Of a stretch of DNA of 64,000 bases, positions 1 through 9,380 are shown piece after piece; position 1 is the stretch's first letter; each line of letters opens with the position of its first letter. This DNA comes from Marinoscillum sp. MHG1-6 (GTDB lineage Bacteria; Bacteroidota; Bacteroidia; Cytophagales; Cyclobacteriaceae): the NCBI RefSeq assembly GCF_024714475.1, contig NZ_JAMZMI010000001.1, positions 310,001-374,000 on the forward strand, read 5' to 3'. Below the pieces are notes generated by a model. That model made no database searches, was not told the origin of the DNA, and saw only the letters and a list, made by a program, of their open reading frames with translations. A program made the position numbers and the translations under genes.

Positions 1-2
1 TG

Positions 3-143
3 CTATTAGCCATGTTTGCAAATCTCATTGTACTGCCGGCATTGCTACTTCAATTTGATACAGGAAAAATCAATAAGAAGGAACATCCACTGATAGAAGA
101 GTTCCCTGAGTTCAAAGAAGGCGAAGAGGAACTAACAAAATAA
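3..143 (+). CDS. RND/MMPL-type exporter, C-terminal fragment
   Basis: An open frame enters from the left edge and stops at TAA 141-143, giving 46 residues. It begins with a hydrophobic stretch (LLAMFANLIVLPALLLQF) and continues into a short charged cytoplasmic tail rich in Glu and Lys. This pattern, a last membrane helix with the F-x-N-L-x-x-L-P-x-L-L motif and a hydrophilic tail, is what I recall from the C-terminus of MMPL/RND-superfamily exporters in Bacteroidota. That identification rests on one helix only, so the family is likely but not certain. The gene reads toward ileS, whose start lies 27 bases downstream. Confidence 0.5.
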   Translation, partial: LLAMFANLIVLPALLLQFDTGKINKKEHPLIEEFPEFKEGEEELTK

Positions 144-170
144 ATTCAAAGGTTAACTAGCAGATAAAAG

Positions 171-3100
171 GTGAAATATCCAGAATACAAGCAGGTAAAG
201 TACCCGGAAATCGCAGCGCAAATGTTAGCGTTCTGGGAAGAAAACAAGGTGTTTGAAAAGTCCGTCACTGAGCGTGAGGGTGCACCTACCTTCACATTCT
301 ACGAAGGCCCTCCATCAGCAAATGGAACTCCCGGCATTCACCATGTCATGGCCAGAGCCGTGAAGGACATCTTCTGTCGCTACAAGACCACCAAAGGATT
401 TCAGGTAAAAAGAAAGGGTGGTTGGGACACCCATGGCCTTCCGGTAGAGCTACAGGTAGAGAAGGAGCTTGGCATCAAAAAGGATGACATTGGCAAGACC
501 ATCTCCGTTGCTGAATACAATCAGAAATGCCGTGAAGCGGTGATGAAGTTCAAAGACGAATGGGACCTGCTGACTCAGAAAATGGGCTACTGGGTAGACC
601 TTAATGATCCCTATATCACCTTTGATAAGAACTATATGGAGTCGCTTTGGTATTTGCTGAAGCAACTTTATGATAAAGGCCTACTATATAAAGGCTATAC
701 CATCCAGCCATACTCCCCAGCGGCAGGTACTGGATTAAGTTCTCACGAGCTCAATCAACCGGGAACTTATAAGGATGTAAAGGACACCACTGTTGTTGCA
801 CAGTTTAAAGTTAAAAATGCCACGCAGATAGGAGTTGCTGATCAGGTACACCTCCTGGCCTGGACGACCACACCATGGACCCTACCTTCGAACAGTGCTT
901 TGGCTATCGGTGAGAACATCACCTACGTATTGGTAAGTACCTATAACCAGTATACCTACGAAAAAATCAACGTGATCCTTGCCAAGGATCTGTTGAAAAA
1001 ATATTTCTCCGACAAGTCAGCCGATCTTGCACTTGACGACTACAGAGAAGGAGATAAATTGATTCCGTGGCAGGTTGTTAAGGAATTGAAAGGCTCAGAA
1101 CTTGTTGGTCTACAATATGAACAGCTGATGCCTTACGTGCGGCCTGAAGGAAAGGCGTTCGAAGTGATCCCGGGAGACTTTGTAAGCACTGAAGATGGAA
1201 CAGGTATCGTTCACATTGCACCAACCTTTGGTGCGGATGATAAACGTGTTGCTGACGTAGCGGGAATCTCTGCCATCACAGTGAAAGATGAACTTGGATA
1301 TGACGCTCCTTTGGTCAACAAACAAGGAAAATTTGTTGATGAGGTGACCGATTATGCGGGTTGCTTTGTAAAAGAGGAATATTTCGAGGATGAGGATAGA
1401 AATGTCGCTGACTTTAAGCCTACTGATGTCCTTATCGCAATCCAACTCAAAGAAGAGAACAAAGCATTTAAAGTAGAGAAATACGAGCACAGCTACCCAC
1501 ATTGCTGGAGAACTGATAAGCCGGTTCTTTACTACCCGTTGGACTCATGGTTCATCAAAACCACTGCATTGAAGGACCGACTGGTTGCTTTGAATAATAC
1601 GATCAACTGGAAGCCGGCTTCTACCGGATCAGGAAGATTTGGCAACTGGCTGGAAAATCTGGTAGACTGGAACCTCAGCCGTTCTCGTTTCTGGGGTACA
1701 CCACTTCCGATTTGGGTAACCAAGGACCGCAAAGAGGAAAAATGCATTGGCAGTATTGAAGAATTAAAAACAGAGGTCAAAAAGGCTATCGCTGCTGGAT
1801 TGATGAAGGATGAAATCGGAGATGATTTTGACCTGCACCGACCATACGTGGATGACGTGATCCTGGTGAGTGAATCGGGACAACCGATGTATCGCGAGCC
1901 AGACCTGATCGACGTATGGTTTGACTCAGGAGCTATGCCTTATGCACAATGGCATTACCCATTTGAAAATCAGGATATTTTTGATGCCAATTATCCGGCA
2001 GACTTTATAGCCGAAGGTGTAGACCAAACAAGAGGCTGGTTTTTTACCCTTCATGCCATTGCCACCTTACTTTATGATAAGGTAGCCTTCAAAAACGTGA
2101 TCGCCAATGGACTCGTACTGGACAAGAATGGCAACAAGATGTCGAAGCGTCTGGGTAATGCGATCAACCCGTTTGAGACCTTAGATACCTACGGTGCGGA
2201 TGCTACCAGATGGTATATGATCTCCAATGCCAATCCATGGGACAACCTGAAGTTTGACCTGGATGGTGTGATAGAAGTACAGCGGAAATTTTTTGGAACG
2301 CTGACCAATACCTATTCCTTCTTTTCACTCTATGTGAATCTGGATGGATTTCGTATTGATCCGGATAAGTTGATCCCTGTGAATGATCGACCAAGATTTG
2401 ACCGCTGGATACTTTCAGAGCTTCAGACCCTGATCCAAAAAGTAGACTCATTCTACGAAAACTATGAGCCTACTCAGGCGGCTAGAGCTATTCAGGACTT
2501 TGTTGGTGACCAGCTTTCCAACTGGTATGTGCGCTTGTCAAGGAAACGGTTCTGGATGAGTGAACTCAATGCTGACAAGCAGGCGGCTTATGAGACGCTT
2601 TATGAATGTTTATCTGTTGTGGCCCAATTGATGAGCCCAATTGCACCATTCTACGCAGAATGGTTATATAAGAATCTGACAGGAGAGGAAGGAGAACTAT
2701 CTGTCCACCTGAAACAATTCCCACAGGCGGATGAAAGTCTGGTTGATTCTAAATTGAGTAAGAGCATGCACCTTGCCCAGGACATCTCTTCACTCGTGCA
2801 CTCACTAAGGAAAAAGGAAAAGATCAAGGTAAGACAGCCGCTTCAGAAGATCCTTGTTCCGGTATTAAACCCGGATGACAAGGCAAGTATCGCAAGTGTT
2901 GAAGAGCTGATCATTTCCGAGATCAACGTAAAAGAAATTGAATATGTGGGTGAAGATTCAGGCGTTCTTGTCAAAAAGATCAAGCCGAACTTCCGAAAAC
3001 TGGGTCAAACTTTTGGTGCTAAAATGAAATTGATCACGCCTCAGATCAATGGGATGGATCAGGATCAAATCAAAGCATTCGAAAAATCCGGTTCGTTTGA

Positions 3101-3497
3101 GCTCACTATCGATGGCGAAAGTATTATCCTTTCTTTGGAAGATGTAGAAATCACTTCGGAGGATATTCCGGGCTGGTTGGTAGCCAGTGAAGGAGGACTC
3201 ACCGTAGCGCTCGATATCACCATTACTGATGAGCTTAAGAAAGAGGGCCTTAGTCGTGATGTAGTCAACAGGCTTCAAAATCTTAGAAAAGATAAGGGAC
3301 TGGAAGTGCAGGATAAGATCAATGTCATTTATTCTACACAGGAAGAATTGGTTAAAAATTCAATAGAAGAATTTAAAAACTATATTCAAAAGGAAACCCA
3401 AGCCCTTAAATTAGAGTTTGGAGAAAAGATAGCCGATGGAACAGCGCTCGATATCGATGGGTTGGAGATCACGGTAGGTATAGAAATTGCAAAATAA
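171..3497 (+). CDS. ileS: Isoleucine--tRNA ligase, type 2 (eukaryote-like), GXHH variant
   Basis: Charges tRNA-Ile with isoleucine in the cytoplasm. At 1108 residues it has the length of the eukaryote-like IleRS2 class. The class I signature region is at residues 46-58 (GPPSANG then GIHH at 55-58), the CP1 editing domain with the WDTHGLPVE-type segment follows, and the KMSKR loop is at 656-660. The first signature is inverted: G-I-H-H replaces the usual H-x-G-H. This swap has been reported in IleRS2 enzymes that are hyper-resistant to mupirocin; no mutation is implied, since it is a known natural variant. The start is GTG at 171; no Shine-Dalgarno is visible, as is usual in this phylum. The stop codon shares a base with the lspA start, so the two are translationally linked. 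Confidence 0.97.
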   Translation: MKYPEYKQVKYPEIAAQMLAFWEENKVFEKSVTEREGAPTFTFYEGPPSANGTPGIHHVMARAVKDIFCRYKTTKGFQVKRKGGWDTHGLPVELQVEKELGIKKDDIGKTISVAEYNQKCREAVMKFKDEWDLLTQKMGYWVDLNDPYITFDKNYMESLWYLLKQLYDKGLLYKGYTIQPYSPAAGTGLSSHELNQPGTYKDVKDTTVVAQFKVKNATQIGVADQVHLLAWTTTPWTLPSNSALAIGENITYVLVSTYNQYTYEKINVILAKDLLKKYFSDKSADLALDDYREGDKLIPWQVVKELKGSELVGLQYEQLMPYVRPEGKAFEVIPGDFVSTEDGTGIVHIAPTFGADDKRVADVAGISAITVKDELGYDAPLVNKQGKFVDEVTDYAGCFVKEEYFEDEDRNVADFKPTDVLIAIQLKEENKAFKVEKYEHSYPHCWRTDKPVLYYPLDSWFIKTTALKDRLVALNNTINWKPASTGSGRFGNWLENLVDWNLSRSRFWGTPLPIWVTKDRKEEKCIGSIEELKTEVKKAIAAGLMKDEIGDDFDLHRPYVDDVILVSESGQPMYREPDLIDVWFDSGAMPYAQWHYPFENQDIFDANYPADFIAEGVDQTRGWFFTLHAIATLLYDKVAFKNVIANGLVLDKNGNKMSKRLGNAINPFETLDTYGADATRWYMISNANPWDNLKFDLDGVIEVQRKFFGTLTNTYSFFSLYVNLDGFRIDPDKLIPVNDRPRFDRWILSELQTLIQKVDSFYENYEPTQAARAIQDFVGDQLSNWYVRLSRKRFWMSELNADKQAAYETLYECLSVVAQLMSPIAPFYAEWLYKNLTGEEGELSVHLKQFPQADESLVDSKLSKSMHLAQDISSLVHSLRKKEKIKVRQPLQKILVPVLNPDDKASIASVEELIISEINVKEIEYVGEDSGVLVKKIKPNFRKLGQTFGAKMKLITPQINGMDQDQIKAFEKSGSFELTIDGESIILSLEDVEITSEDIPGWLVASEGGLTVALDITITDELKKEGLSRDVVNRLQNLRKDKGLEVQDKINVIYSTQEELVKNSIEEFKNYIQKETQALKLEFGEKIADGTALDIDGLEITVGIEIAK

Positions 3498-4147
3498 TGG
3501 ACAGTAGAAAACCGAAGTTATTCGTCTTTTATGTGATCAGTGCGGGCGTGATCCTGTTAGATCAGGCCGTGAAAATGATTGTTCATTTCAACATGGAAAT
3601 GGGCACCAAGGGTCAAATAAAAATTTTCGATGACTGGTTCAAGCTGCACTACCTTACCAACCCGGGGATGGCTTTCGGCATGGAAATGCCGTTTGACAAT
3701 AGTAAAATGATCCTGTCATTGTTTCGTTTGGCTGCGATGGTGGCTATCGGTTATTACCTCTATACTCTTTACGAAAAAAAATCTCCAAAGGGCCTCATGA
3801 TCTGCATTGCCATGATCCTGGGTGGTGCTATTGGTAATCTTATAGATAGTATTTTCTATGGTGTTTGGCTTGATAATGCAGCCTATAATGCACCGACCCC
3901 ATGGTTTTACGGTCAGGTGATTGACATGTTTTATATCGATATCTGGGAAGGGCGCATTGCCGATTGGGTGCCAATTCTTGGTGGAGATTATATGGCACTA
4001 TGGCCTGTATTTAATGTAGCCGATTCTGCCATTTTCCTGGGTATTACCTTTATCCTGATCTATCAGAAAAAATATTTTCCTTCCAAAGAGGGTCTTCAGG
4101 AAACTGCAACCGAGAATGCTTCCGAGCCAGAAAGCATCTCAAAGTAG
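3497..4147 (+). CDS. lspA: Lipoprotein signal peptidase (signal peptidase II)
   Basis: Inner-membrane aspartic protease that removes the signal peptide of prolipoproteins after lipid attachment. The sequence shows membrane helices near residues 8-25, 70-90 and 98-115 and a last one at 172-190. Conserved blocks are LDQAVK (21-26), NPGMAFG (55-61), GNLIDS (113-118) and FNVADSAI (172-179); by family knowledge the catalytic pair is Asp117 and Asp176. At 216 residues it is longer than the usual 160-170 because of an insertion of about 30 residues between the two catalytic blocks, which contains an extra acidic loop, plus a polar C-terminal tail. Such long forms occur in Bacteroidota. Its start overlaps the ileS stop; the many lipoproteins in this window are its expected substrates. 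Confidence 0.95.
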   Translation: MDSRKPKLFVFYVISAGVILLDQAVKMIVHFNMEMGTKGQIKIFDDWFKLHYLTNPGMAFGMEMPFDNSKMILSLFRLAAMVAIGYYLYTLYEKKSPKGLMICIAMILGGAIGNLIDSIFYGVWLDNAAYNAPTPWFYGQVIDMFYIDIWEGRIADWVPILGGDYMALWPVFNVADSAIFLGITFILIYQKKYFPSKEGLQETATENASEPESISK

Positions 4148-5039
4148 GGGATTTGCCATTATCATTGGAATAGCTGGAATATTACTGTTTTCCAGCAAAG
4201 CGGTAATGGTCAAGATGGCGTATCAATTTGATACGGATGCCGTTACCCTTCTACTGCTCAGAATGGTTTTCGCTCTGCCATTCTATTTAGTTATTTCCGC
4301 GATACAGAAACCCGTTGTGTTGCCTTCGCTAAAAAGGTCAGACTACCTTTCATTGGCAGGTTTTGGATTCATAGGATATTATTTGGCCAGTTATTTCGAT
4401 TTTCAAGGCCTGACATACATCAAAGCCGGTTTAGAGCGACTGATCCTTTTCATTTACCCGACACTGGTATTTATCATTTCCTTCATCTTTTTGAAGAAGA
4501 AAATCACCCGAAATCAGGCCATGGGTATTTTCATGACTTATATCGGTGTAGCCATCGTTTTTTCATCTGAGTTATCAGAGGGACAAAGCGCTAACGTAGT
4601 TCTGGGCGGAATTTTGATTTTTTTAAGCGCCCTCACCTATGCAGGATATTTGGTTGGATCCGGATGGTTGATTCCCAAATTTGGGGCGAGCAGATTCACG
4701 GCCTACGCGATGATCATCTCTTGCATTTGTGTCATCGCCCATTATGCAATATCCACCAATATCAGCATAGTACTTAACCAGCCTCAAGAAGTGTACTGGA
4801 TTAGTTTGGCAATGGCCATATTCGCCACGGTTATTCCATCCTTCTTAATCTCCTACTCCATCAAAATTATTGGAGCAGGGAGTTTTTCCATTATGGGAAG
4901 TTTAGGTCCCATTTCCACTGTGGGACTAGCCTATCTGTTTCTTGACGAGCGCCTCACACTGATTCAAATCATCGGTGCCATTGTAGTGATTTCCGGGGTG
5001 ATCATAGGGGAAAGAAGTAAGATTAAAACCGTACCCTGA
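4116..5039 (+). CDS. EamA/DMT-superfamily transporter
   Basis: Predicted inner-membrane permease of the drug/metabolite transporter superfamily, 307 residues with about ten hydrophobic segments arranged as two EamA repeats (roughly residues 13-150 and 160-300). The second repeat ends with the typical FLDERLTLIQIIGAIVVISG-like motif of DMT permeases. The substrate cannot be told from sequence. The start at 4116 overlaps the lspA end by 32 bases, and the first membrane helix begins at residue 13, so no shorter start fits better. Its 3' end overlaps the convergent gene at 5023 by 17 bases, leaving no room for a separate terminator. Confidence 0.85.
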   Translation: MLPSQKASQSRGFAIIIGIAGILLFSSKAVMVKMAYQFDTDAVTLLLLRMVFALPFYLVISAIQKPVVLPSLKRSDYLSLAGFGFIGYYLASYFDFQGLTYIKAGLERLILFIYPTLVFIISFIFLKKKITRNQAMGIFMTYIGVAIVFSSELSEGQSANVVLGGILIFLSALTYAGYLVGSGWLIPKFGASRFTAYAMIISCICVIAHYAISTNISIVLNQPQEVYWISLAMAIFATVIPSFLISYSIKIIGAGSFSIMGSLGPISTVGLAYLFLDERLTLIQIIGAIVVISGVIIGERSKIKTVP

Positions 5040-7215
5040 TCCCAGGACCTATGAGCGAGAAAAATTTTCGCTCTTTCATCAGGTATCCAAAACCAGCATA
5101 AAGCGGGAAGGTGAGCTTCCTATTAGCTCCAGATGATGGATAGAGCGAACCGATCACCACCAAACCTACATCACGATTGGACGCACTTTCGGAAAAATTA
5201 AACGCATCAATCGCTATGAATCCCGCTCCAACTTTGTAAGGCTGGTATTTGGCAATCTTTCCGGGCTGATAAAAACTGAATTGCGCAATCATGGCAAAGC
5301 TTACCCCAGAGAAATTAGAGAAGTCCCTTTCCTTTGCTTTAAGTATCAGGAGACCCCCTGGAAATGAAACATCTATATCAAAATTGTATTTCCGCTTTAG
5401 GTAGATCTGAATCTTTTTACTCTCCGTTTTTTCCTGGTATTTATCCTTGACATGGCTGATCTGCAATTCAATACGCGACCATTCATCCATGTCGTATGTC
5501 TTCTTTGAAAGGTAGTTATTCAAATTGATGCCATTTGACACGCAATTAGGATCCTTATAATGAGCCGATCGTATTGACTTTTCATTAGGGCAGACCACCA
5601 CCTCATCAATTTCATAGAGTTCGATCAGGTTGCCATCCTTATTGGAAACCTTGACCTTGATATTTATATACTGCTTACCATTGATGTCTCTGTTCTGATC
5701 GATTTTACTTCGATCAAAGGAAATCACAAGATCTGTCAGATTACCCTCATAGTATATGGGACGATCTACCTCACTCACCGTATGTTCCTCGTGTCCCAAT
5801 TCCAAATTGATAAAATCAAAAGGCCGTGGTCTTTGGAACTCCTTCACCTCAAGGTATTTATTTGTGTTATTCGACCGATCAAAGATCTCGATTTTAGTCG
5901 CTGAGATATCAATAGGAACTTTGATCTTGAAAACTGCGATGCTCTCATTTCTTATAAGCGAGTCCAACTGCAAATTCTCAATCCCCGGGAAACTAAATTG
6001 GGACTTATGGAGTGCTACTCCTTCAATACGCACACTCAGGCTTTCACCCGGGTACACTACATTGGACTTTTCCCAGTCCTCACCCTCTCTTTGGAGATAG
6101 ATGTCTTTGATCTGTGACTTGGGGGTGATATCTACATTAGTAACGAACCTTGGGCTATCCCCATCTTTGACGTACAGGTATCCATCTGATTTTCGATGAT
6201 GCGCATAAGGTCTGAGCAAACAAAGCACCTTGTCATTATTGAGTCGGTTTTTAGTGAATAGCTCAGCGACCAGCGCTCCTCCCGGCTCTTCCTGGTTTTC
6301 CACCCGATAGGTTTTACCCATAAGAAGCAGCCTGCTGGACTCCATTTGAATGACCACCGGTTCCGTTTTATCGTCATTCGGAGTGATCTCCTGCTCATCC
6401 ATTTGCAAAAAGGCCAGTCTGCCCGTCTTGATAGAAAAGGACTGCTCGATTGACGGCAAATCATATCTTACCACGCCATCCTTCACATAAGGCTTCTTTA
6501 CTGAGATAGGGACTCGGATTGACTGAGTCCCCAGTTGGGTCGGCTCGAGGTTTAACAAAATCCTGCTTCCGTCCTTTCGCATTTGATAGTTGATCGGTTG
6601 ATGCTCCGTCCACCGATTATCAATCACAATGTTATCCGGCCTGTTCGTCGTAATCTCGGTCACCTTTTCCTCACCAATGTAAAGTTGCTCATCAGGAGCG
6701 TAATACTTGACGTAGGTATAGGTATATGGGAATAGCGGGAGATTGACATAAGATACCGCGCTATCTCTCTTTCTTACCTTAAAGGAAAATTTTAGAAAGT
6801 TGGCATTCGTCAGCTCCCTAAATTTCACCTTCATCGTAGCATGATCATCAATGATGAAGATGGAGTCCTGTATTTCGAAATCAGATGATGGCATAAGCTC
6901 AATTTCCTGAATGCCCTCACCACGGTCAAAGTACAGATATACTTCCGCTACTTCCTGTTCCTCCTGGTATTCAAAAGGAAGATAGTCTTTACCCCGGTGT
7001 CTGATCCGGTCCTCCTCCCAGCTATAAGAGCTGGTATCAATGTACATTCTCAAATCAACGAAATTCGATTCTGAAAATTCGATTTGGGCTGATAGCTGAA
7101 ACGAAAGGAGAGCGGTAAAGCAGATTACAAAAAGAAAGCGCAATGGATATTCGTTTAGTTTCAAATAATGCTGCAAAGATGCTAGTAAATGCATAAATCC
7201 AAGAAATTTTATCAC
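5023..7215 (-). CDS. Large exported protein of unknown function
   Basis: Encodes about 730 residues with a hydrophobic N-terminal segment ending in SFQLSAQ, a convincing signal peptide. The body is beta-rich, with many alternating hydrophobic residues and no recognisable catalytic motif. The last 120 residues are rich in Gly and aromatic residues and could form a small outer-membrane barrel or anchor. I do not recognise the family. The first possible start is GTG at 7215, but a TTG at 7164 (residue 18) gives a compact signal peptide and lies about 10 bases after a promoter-like CATCTTTG, so the true start may be there. The gene is divergent from the DUF6134-like gene and convergent with the DMT transporter. 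Confidence 0.75.
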   Translation of the reverse strand: MIKFLGFMHLLASLQHYLKLNEYPLRFLFVICFTALLSFQLSAQIEFSESNFVDLRMYIDTSSYSWEEDRIRHRGKDYLPFEYQEEQEVAEVYLYFDRGEGIQEIELMPSSDFEIQDSIFIIDDHATMKVKFRELTNANFLKFSFKVRKRDSAVSYVNLPLFPYTYTYVKYYAPDEQLYIGEEKVTEITTNRPDNIVIDNRWTEHQPINYQMRKDGSRILLNLEPTQLGTQSIRVPISVKKPYVKDGVVRYDLPSIEQSFSIKTGRLAFLQMDEQEITPNDDKTEPVVIQMESSRLLLMGKTYRVENQEEPGGALVAELFTKNRLNNDKVLCLLRPYAHHRKSDGYLYVKDGDSPRFVTNVDITPKSQIKDIYLQREGEDWEKSNVVYPGESLSVRIEGVALHKSQFSFPGIENLQLDSLIRNESIAVFKIKVPIDISATKIEIFDRSNNTNKYLEVKEFQRPRPFDFINLELGHEEHTVSEVDRPIYYEGNLTDLVISFDRSKIDQNRDINGKQYINIKVKVSNKDGNLIELYEIDEVVVCPNEKSIRSAHYKDPNCVSNGINLNNYLSKKTYDMDEWSRIELQISHVKDKYQEKTESKKIQIYLKRKYNFDIDVSFPGGLLILKAKERDFSNFSGVSFAMIAQFSFYQPGKIAKYQPYKVGAGFIAIDAFNFSESASNRDVGLVVIGSLYPSSGANRKLTFPLYAGFGYLMKERKFFSLIGPGIRVRF

Positions 7216-7351
7216 ATCTGATTAAGAAAGGCATCAATTCGGTATCTGTAAACATTCTTATTGCATATACTTACCTTCTTTTTTAATAATAAAAACACGA
7301 TTTTTATACGTCATTATTGTGTATGATCGCCTTCCATGCATTTGCTAACCT

Positions 7352-7975
7352 TTGAAAAGCTCTCTAACCATATTCTCTGTCATTCTCTGGCTAAATGTTT
7401 CAGCTCAGAACCTTCATTATGACATTGTCAGAAATGACAACCACATCGGTTCATTGGATGTATTAGAAAAATGGAACGGGCAAATTCAGACTTACTCAAT
7501 ACTGAACCAGGTCGAGTTTAAGGTACTTTTCTCATTTCGGGTAGTATACTCTCTCACCGAATCTTTCGAAAAAGGAATGCTGGTTTCAGGTCAGGGATAC
7601 AACACCCTGAATGACATGAAGCAAAAAGAAACGACCATTCAAAAAAATGAAGATGGATCCTACGAACTACTTATAGATGGAATTACAGCTATGGGGGAGA
7701 AGTCGGCCATTTTTGAATCCATGGCAAAAGTTTATCATCAAGAGCCTATTGAAGAGAAAAGATGCTATTCGCAGTACTTTGGAACCTATCTCACCTTTGA
7801 GGATCTTGGCGACCATCGCTATCGACTAAGATCTCCCGATGGAGAAAACATCTACAAATATGAGTATGGTTACTGCACTGAGGTAAAGGTGATTCGCGAT
7901 TTTGCCACCTTCTACATCAAAATAAAACCTGAGACTTTGGCCACAATCAAGTCCCGTACGGCTAATAAAGAGTAG
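7352..7975 (+). CDS. DUF6134-like exported protein
   Basis: A 207-residue protein with a clean signal peptide (hydrophobic residues 4-15, cleavage after NVSAQ) followed by a beta-rich domain. The sequence resembles the small exported DUF6134 family of Bacteroidota, whose function is unknown. The start is TTG at 7352: the ATG codons upstream at 7323 and 7335 are in another frame, and starting at TTG gives exactly a signal peptide with a positively charged residue 2. It ends one base before the stop of the convergent ftsY gene, so the two transcripts probably share a termination zone. Family assignment is from memory of the sequence pattern and is moderate. Confidence 0.7.
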   Translation: MKSSLTIFSVILWLNVSAQNLHYDIVRNDNHIGSLDVLEKWNGQIQTYSILNQVEFKVLFSFRVVYSLTESFEKGMLVSGQGYNTLNDMKQKETTIQKNEDGSYELLIDGITAMGEKSAIFESMAKVYHQEPIEEKRCYSQYFGTYLTFEDLGDHRYRLRSPDGENIYKYEYGYCTEVKVIRDFATFYIKIKPETLATIKSRTANKE

Positions 7976-8932
7976 TTAGTTCTTCTTAAAGAAAGAATCC
8001 ACAAACTCCATTTTGTTGAAAACCTGAAGGTCTGTGACTTTCTCTCCAACACCAATATATTTTACCGGAATCTTAAACTGGTCAGAAATACCAATCACTA
8101 CCCCGCCCTTGGCTGTTCCATCCAACTTGGTGATCGCCAGCGAGGTCACTTCCGTAGCCTTGGTGAATTCCCTGGCCTGAATGAAGGCATTTTGTCCGGT
8201 ACTTCCATCTAAGACTAACAAAACTTCATGTGGAGCTTCCGGAATAAATTTTTGAATGACCTTCTTAATTTTTGTGAGCTCATTCATGAGGTTAACCTTA
8301 GTATGTAGCCTGCCCGCAGTATCGATGATCACCACATCTGCCCCGTTATCAACACCATATTTAGCCGTTTCGAAAGCCACAGAGGCAGGATCTGTATTCA
8401 TACCCTTATGTATTACAGGCACACCTACTCTTTCTCCCCACATTACCAGCTGATCTACAGCCGCCGCTCTGAAGGTATCAGCAGCACCCAGCACGACATT
8501 TTTACCTAGTCCCTTTAACTGCGCAGCTAATTTTCCTATGGTGGTGGTTTTACCAACTCCATTTACGCCTACCACCAGCAAAACGTATGGGCCGTCCACC
8601 TTCGGAAGGTCAAAATCAACAAGATCCTGGGTATTGTTCTCAGAAAGTAATCCTGCAATTTCCTCTCTTAAAATCAAGTTAAGTTCGCTCGTGTTGAGGT
8701 ATTTATCCCTGGCAACACGTTCCTCAATCCGCTCAATTATTTTCACCGTGGTCTCCACACCTACATCAGAGGTCACCAATACTTCTTCAAGCTCGTCCAG
8801 TACTTCATCATCAACAGTAGATTTTCCAACCACTGCTTTTCCCAGTTTACTGAAAAGGCTTTCTTTAGACTTCTCCAGACCCTTGTCAAGAGATTCCTTT
8901 TTTTCCTTGGAGAAAAAACTTTTTAACCCCAT
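7976..8932 (-). CDS. ftsY: Signal recognition particle receptor FtsY
   Basis: GTPase that docks the SRP-ribosome complex at the inner membrane for co-translational insertion. The 318 residues hold a short Lys/Glu-rich N-terminal region (1-35), the helical N domain (about 36-110) and the SRP-type G domain with P-loop GVNGVGKTT (122-130), DTFRAAAVDQL (152-162), DTAGR (204-208) and TKLDG (268-272). The acidic A domain seen in E. coli FtsY is almost absent, as in many Bacteroidota. It lies downstream of rpmG and DUF4295 on the same strand, but a terminator at 8963-8986 separates them, so it is probably expressed partly on its own. Confidence 0.97.
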   Translation of the reverse strand: MGLKSFFSKEKKESLDKGLEKSKESLFSKLGKAVVGKSTVDDEVLDELEEVLVTSDVGVETTVKIIERIEERVARDKYLNTSELNLILREEIAGLLSENNTQDLVDFDLPKVDGPYVLLVVGVNGVGKTTTIGKLAAQLKGLGKNVVLGAADTFRAAAVDQLVMWGERVGVPVIHKGMNTDPASVAFETAKYGVDNGADVVIIDTAGRLHTKVNLMNELTKIKKVIQKFIPEAPHEVLLVLDGSTGQNAFIQAREFTKATEVTSLAITKLDGTAKGGVVIGISDQFKIPVKYIGVGEKVTDLQVFNKMEFVDSFFKKN

Positions 8933-8962
8933 TTCGATTGCATTTCGGTGAATGAAAACAAA

Positions 8963-8986
8963 AAAGTCCCTTCAAAGAGGGACTTT
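8963..8986 (-). terminator. Intrinsic terminator after the rpmG-DUF4295 unit
   Basis: A 9-bp perfect stem (AAAGTCCCT / AGGGACTTT) with a 6-base loop, followed on the minus strand by a T-rich run. It lies between the DUF4295 stop and the ftsY start and should end most rpmG-DUF4295 transcripts. Confidence 0.8.
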
Positions 8987-9014
8987 CAAATTACAATAAA
9001 TATTGTTTCGGTTC

Positions 9015-9167
9015 TTACTTTTTAGCAAGTACGTCTTTAACCTGTGCTTCAGGAACCATTTCTTCTTTGAAAGAGATTGAGCCAGATTCAGATTTTACCG
9101 CTCTAATCACTTTGGCGAATTTGGCTCCACCTGGTTGTTTTAGGGTCGCAACTACTTTCTTAGCCAT
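9015..9167 (-). CDS. DUF4295 family protein, probable Bacteroidota ribosomal protein
   Basis: A 50-residue basic protein starting MAKKVVATLKQPGG and ending DVLAKK. It is only two bases downstream of rpmG and forms one unit with it. DUF4295 genes are found next to rpmB/rpmG and ftsY across Bacteroidota; I recall that a phylum-specific large-subunit protein named bL38 was described from a Flavobacterium ribosome structure and corresponds to this family, but I cannot confirm the identity here. The start ATG at 9167 is unambiguous, and the Lys-rich ends fit RNA binding. Confidence 0.9.
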   Translation of the reverse strand: MAKKVVATLKQPGGAKFAKVIRAVKSESGSISFKEEMVPEAQVKDVLAKK

Positions 9168-9169
9168 GG

Positions 9170-9352
9170 TTATTTAATTTCTTTGTGAACAGTGTGTTTT
9201 CTCAAAATAGGATTGTACTTCTTAAGCTCAATACGCTCAGTAGTGTTTTTCCTGTTTTTGGTAGTGATATATCTTGAAGTTCCAGGCATGCCAGTTTCTT
9301 TATGCTCTGTGCATTCTAGGATTACCTGTACTCTATTACCTTTCTTTGCCAT
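9170..9352 (-). CDS. rpmG: 50S ribosomal protein L33 (zinc-free form)
   Basis: Sixty-residue ribosomal protein bL33 with the typical [18 protein letters not shown] start and the [12 protein letters not shown] end. Only one cysteine (residue 14) remains, so the paired CxxC motifs of the zinc-binding form are absent and this is the C-minus type. It has its own promoter just upstream (-7 box at 9381-9388) and is followed after two bases by DUF4295. In many Bacteroidota rpmB lies directly upstream; here two peptidase genes separate them. Confidence 0.97.
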   Translation of the reverse strand: MAKKGNRVQVILECTEHKETGMPGTSRYITTKNRKNTTERIELKKYNPILRKHTVHKEIK

Positions 9353-9380
9353 TTTGTTGCCCGTTTACTTAAAAGGAGTG

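Noticed and set aside
7346-7354. TAACCTTTG before the DUF6134-like gene as a -7 promoter box
   Set aside because: It has three rather than two spacer bases and overlaps the TTG start codon itself.
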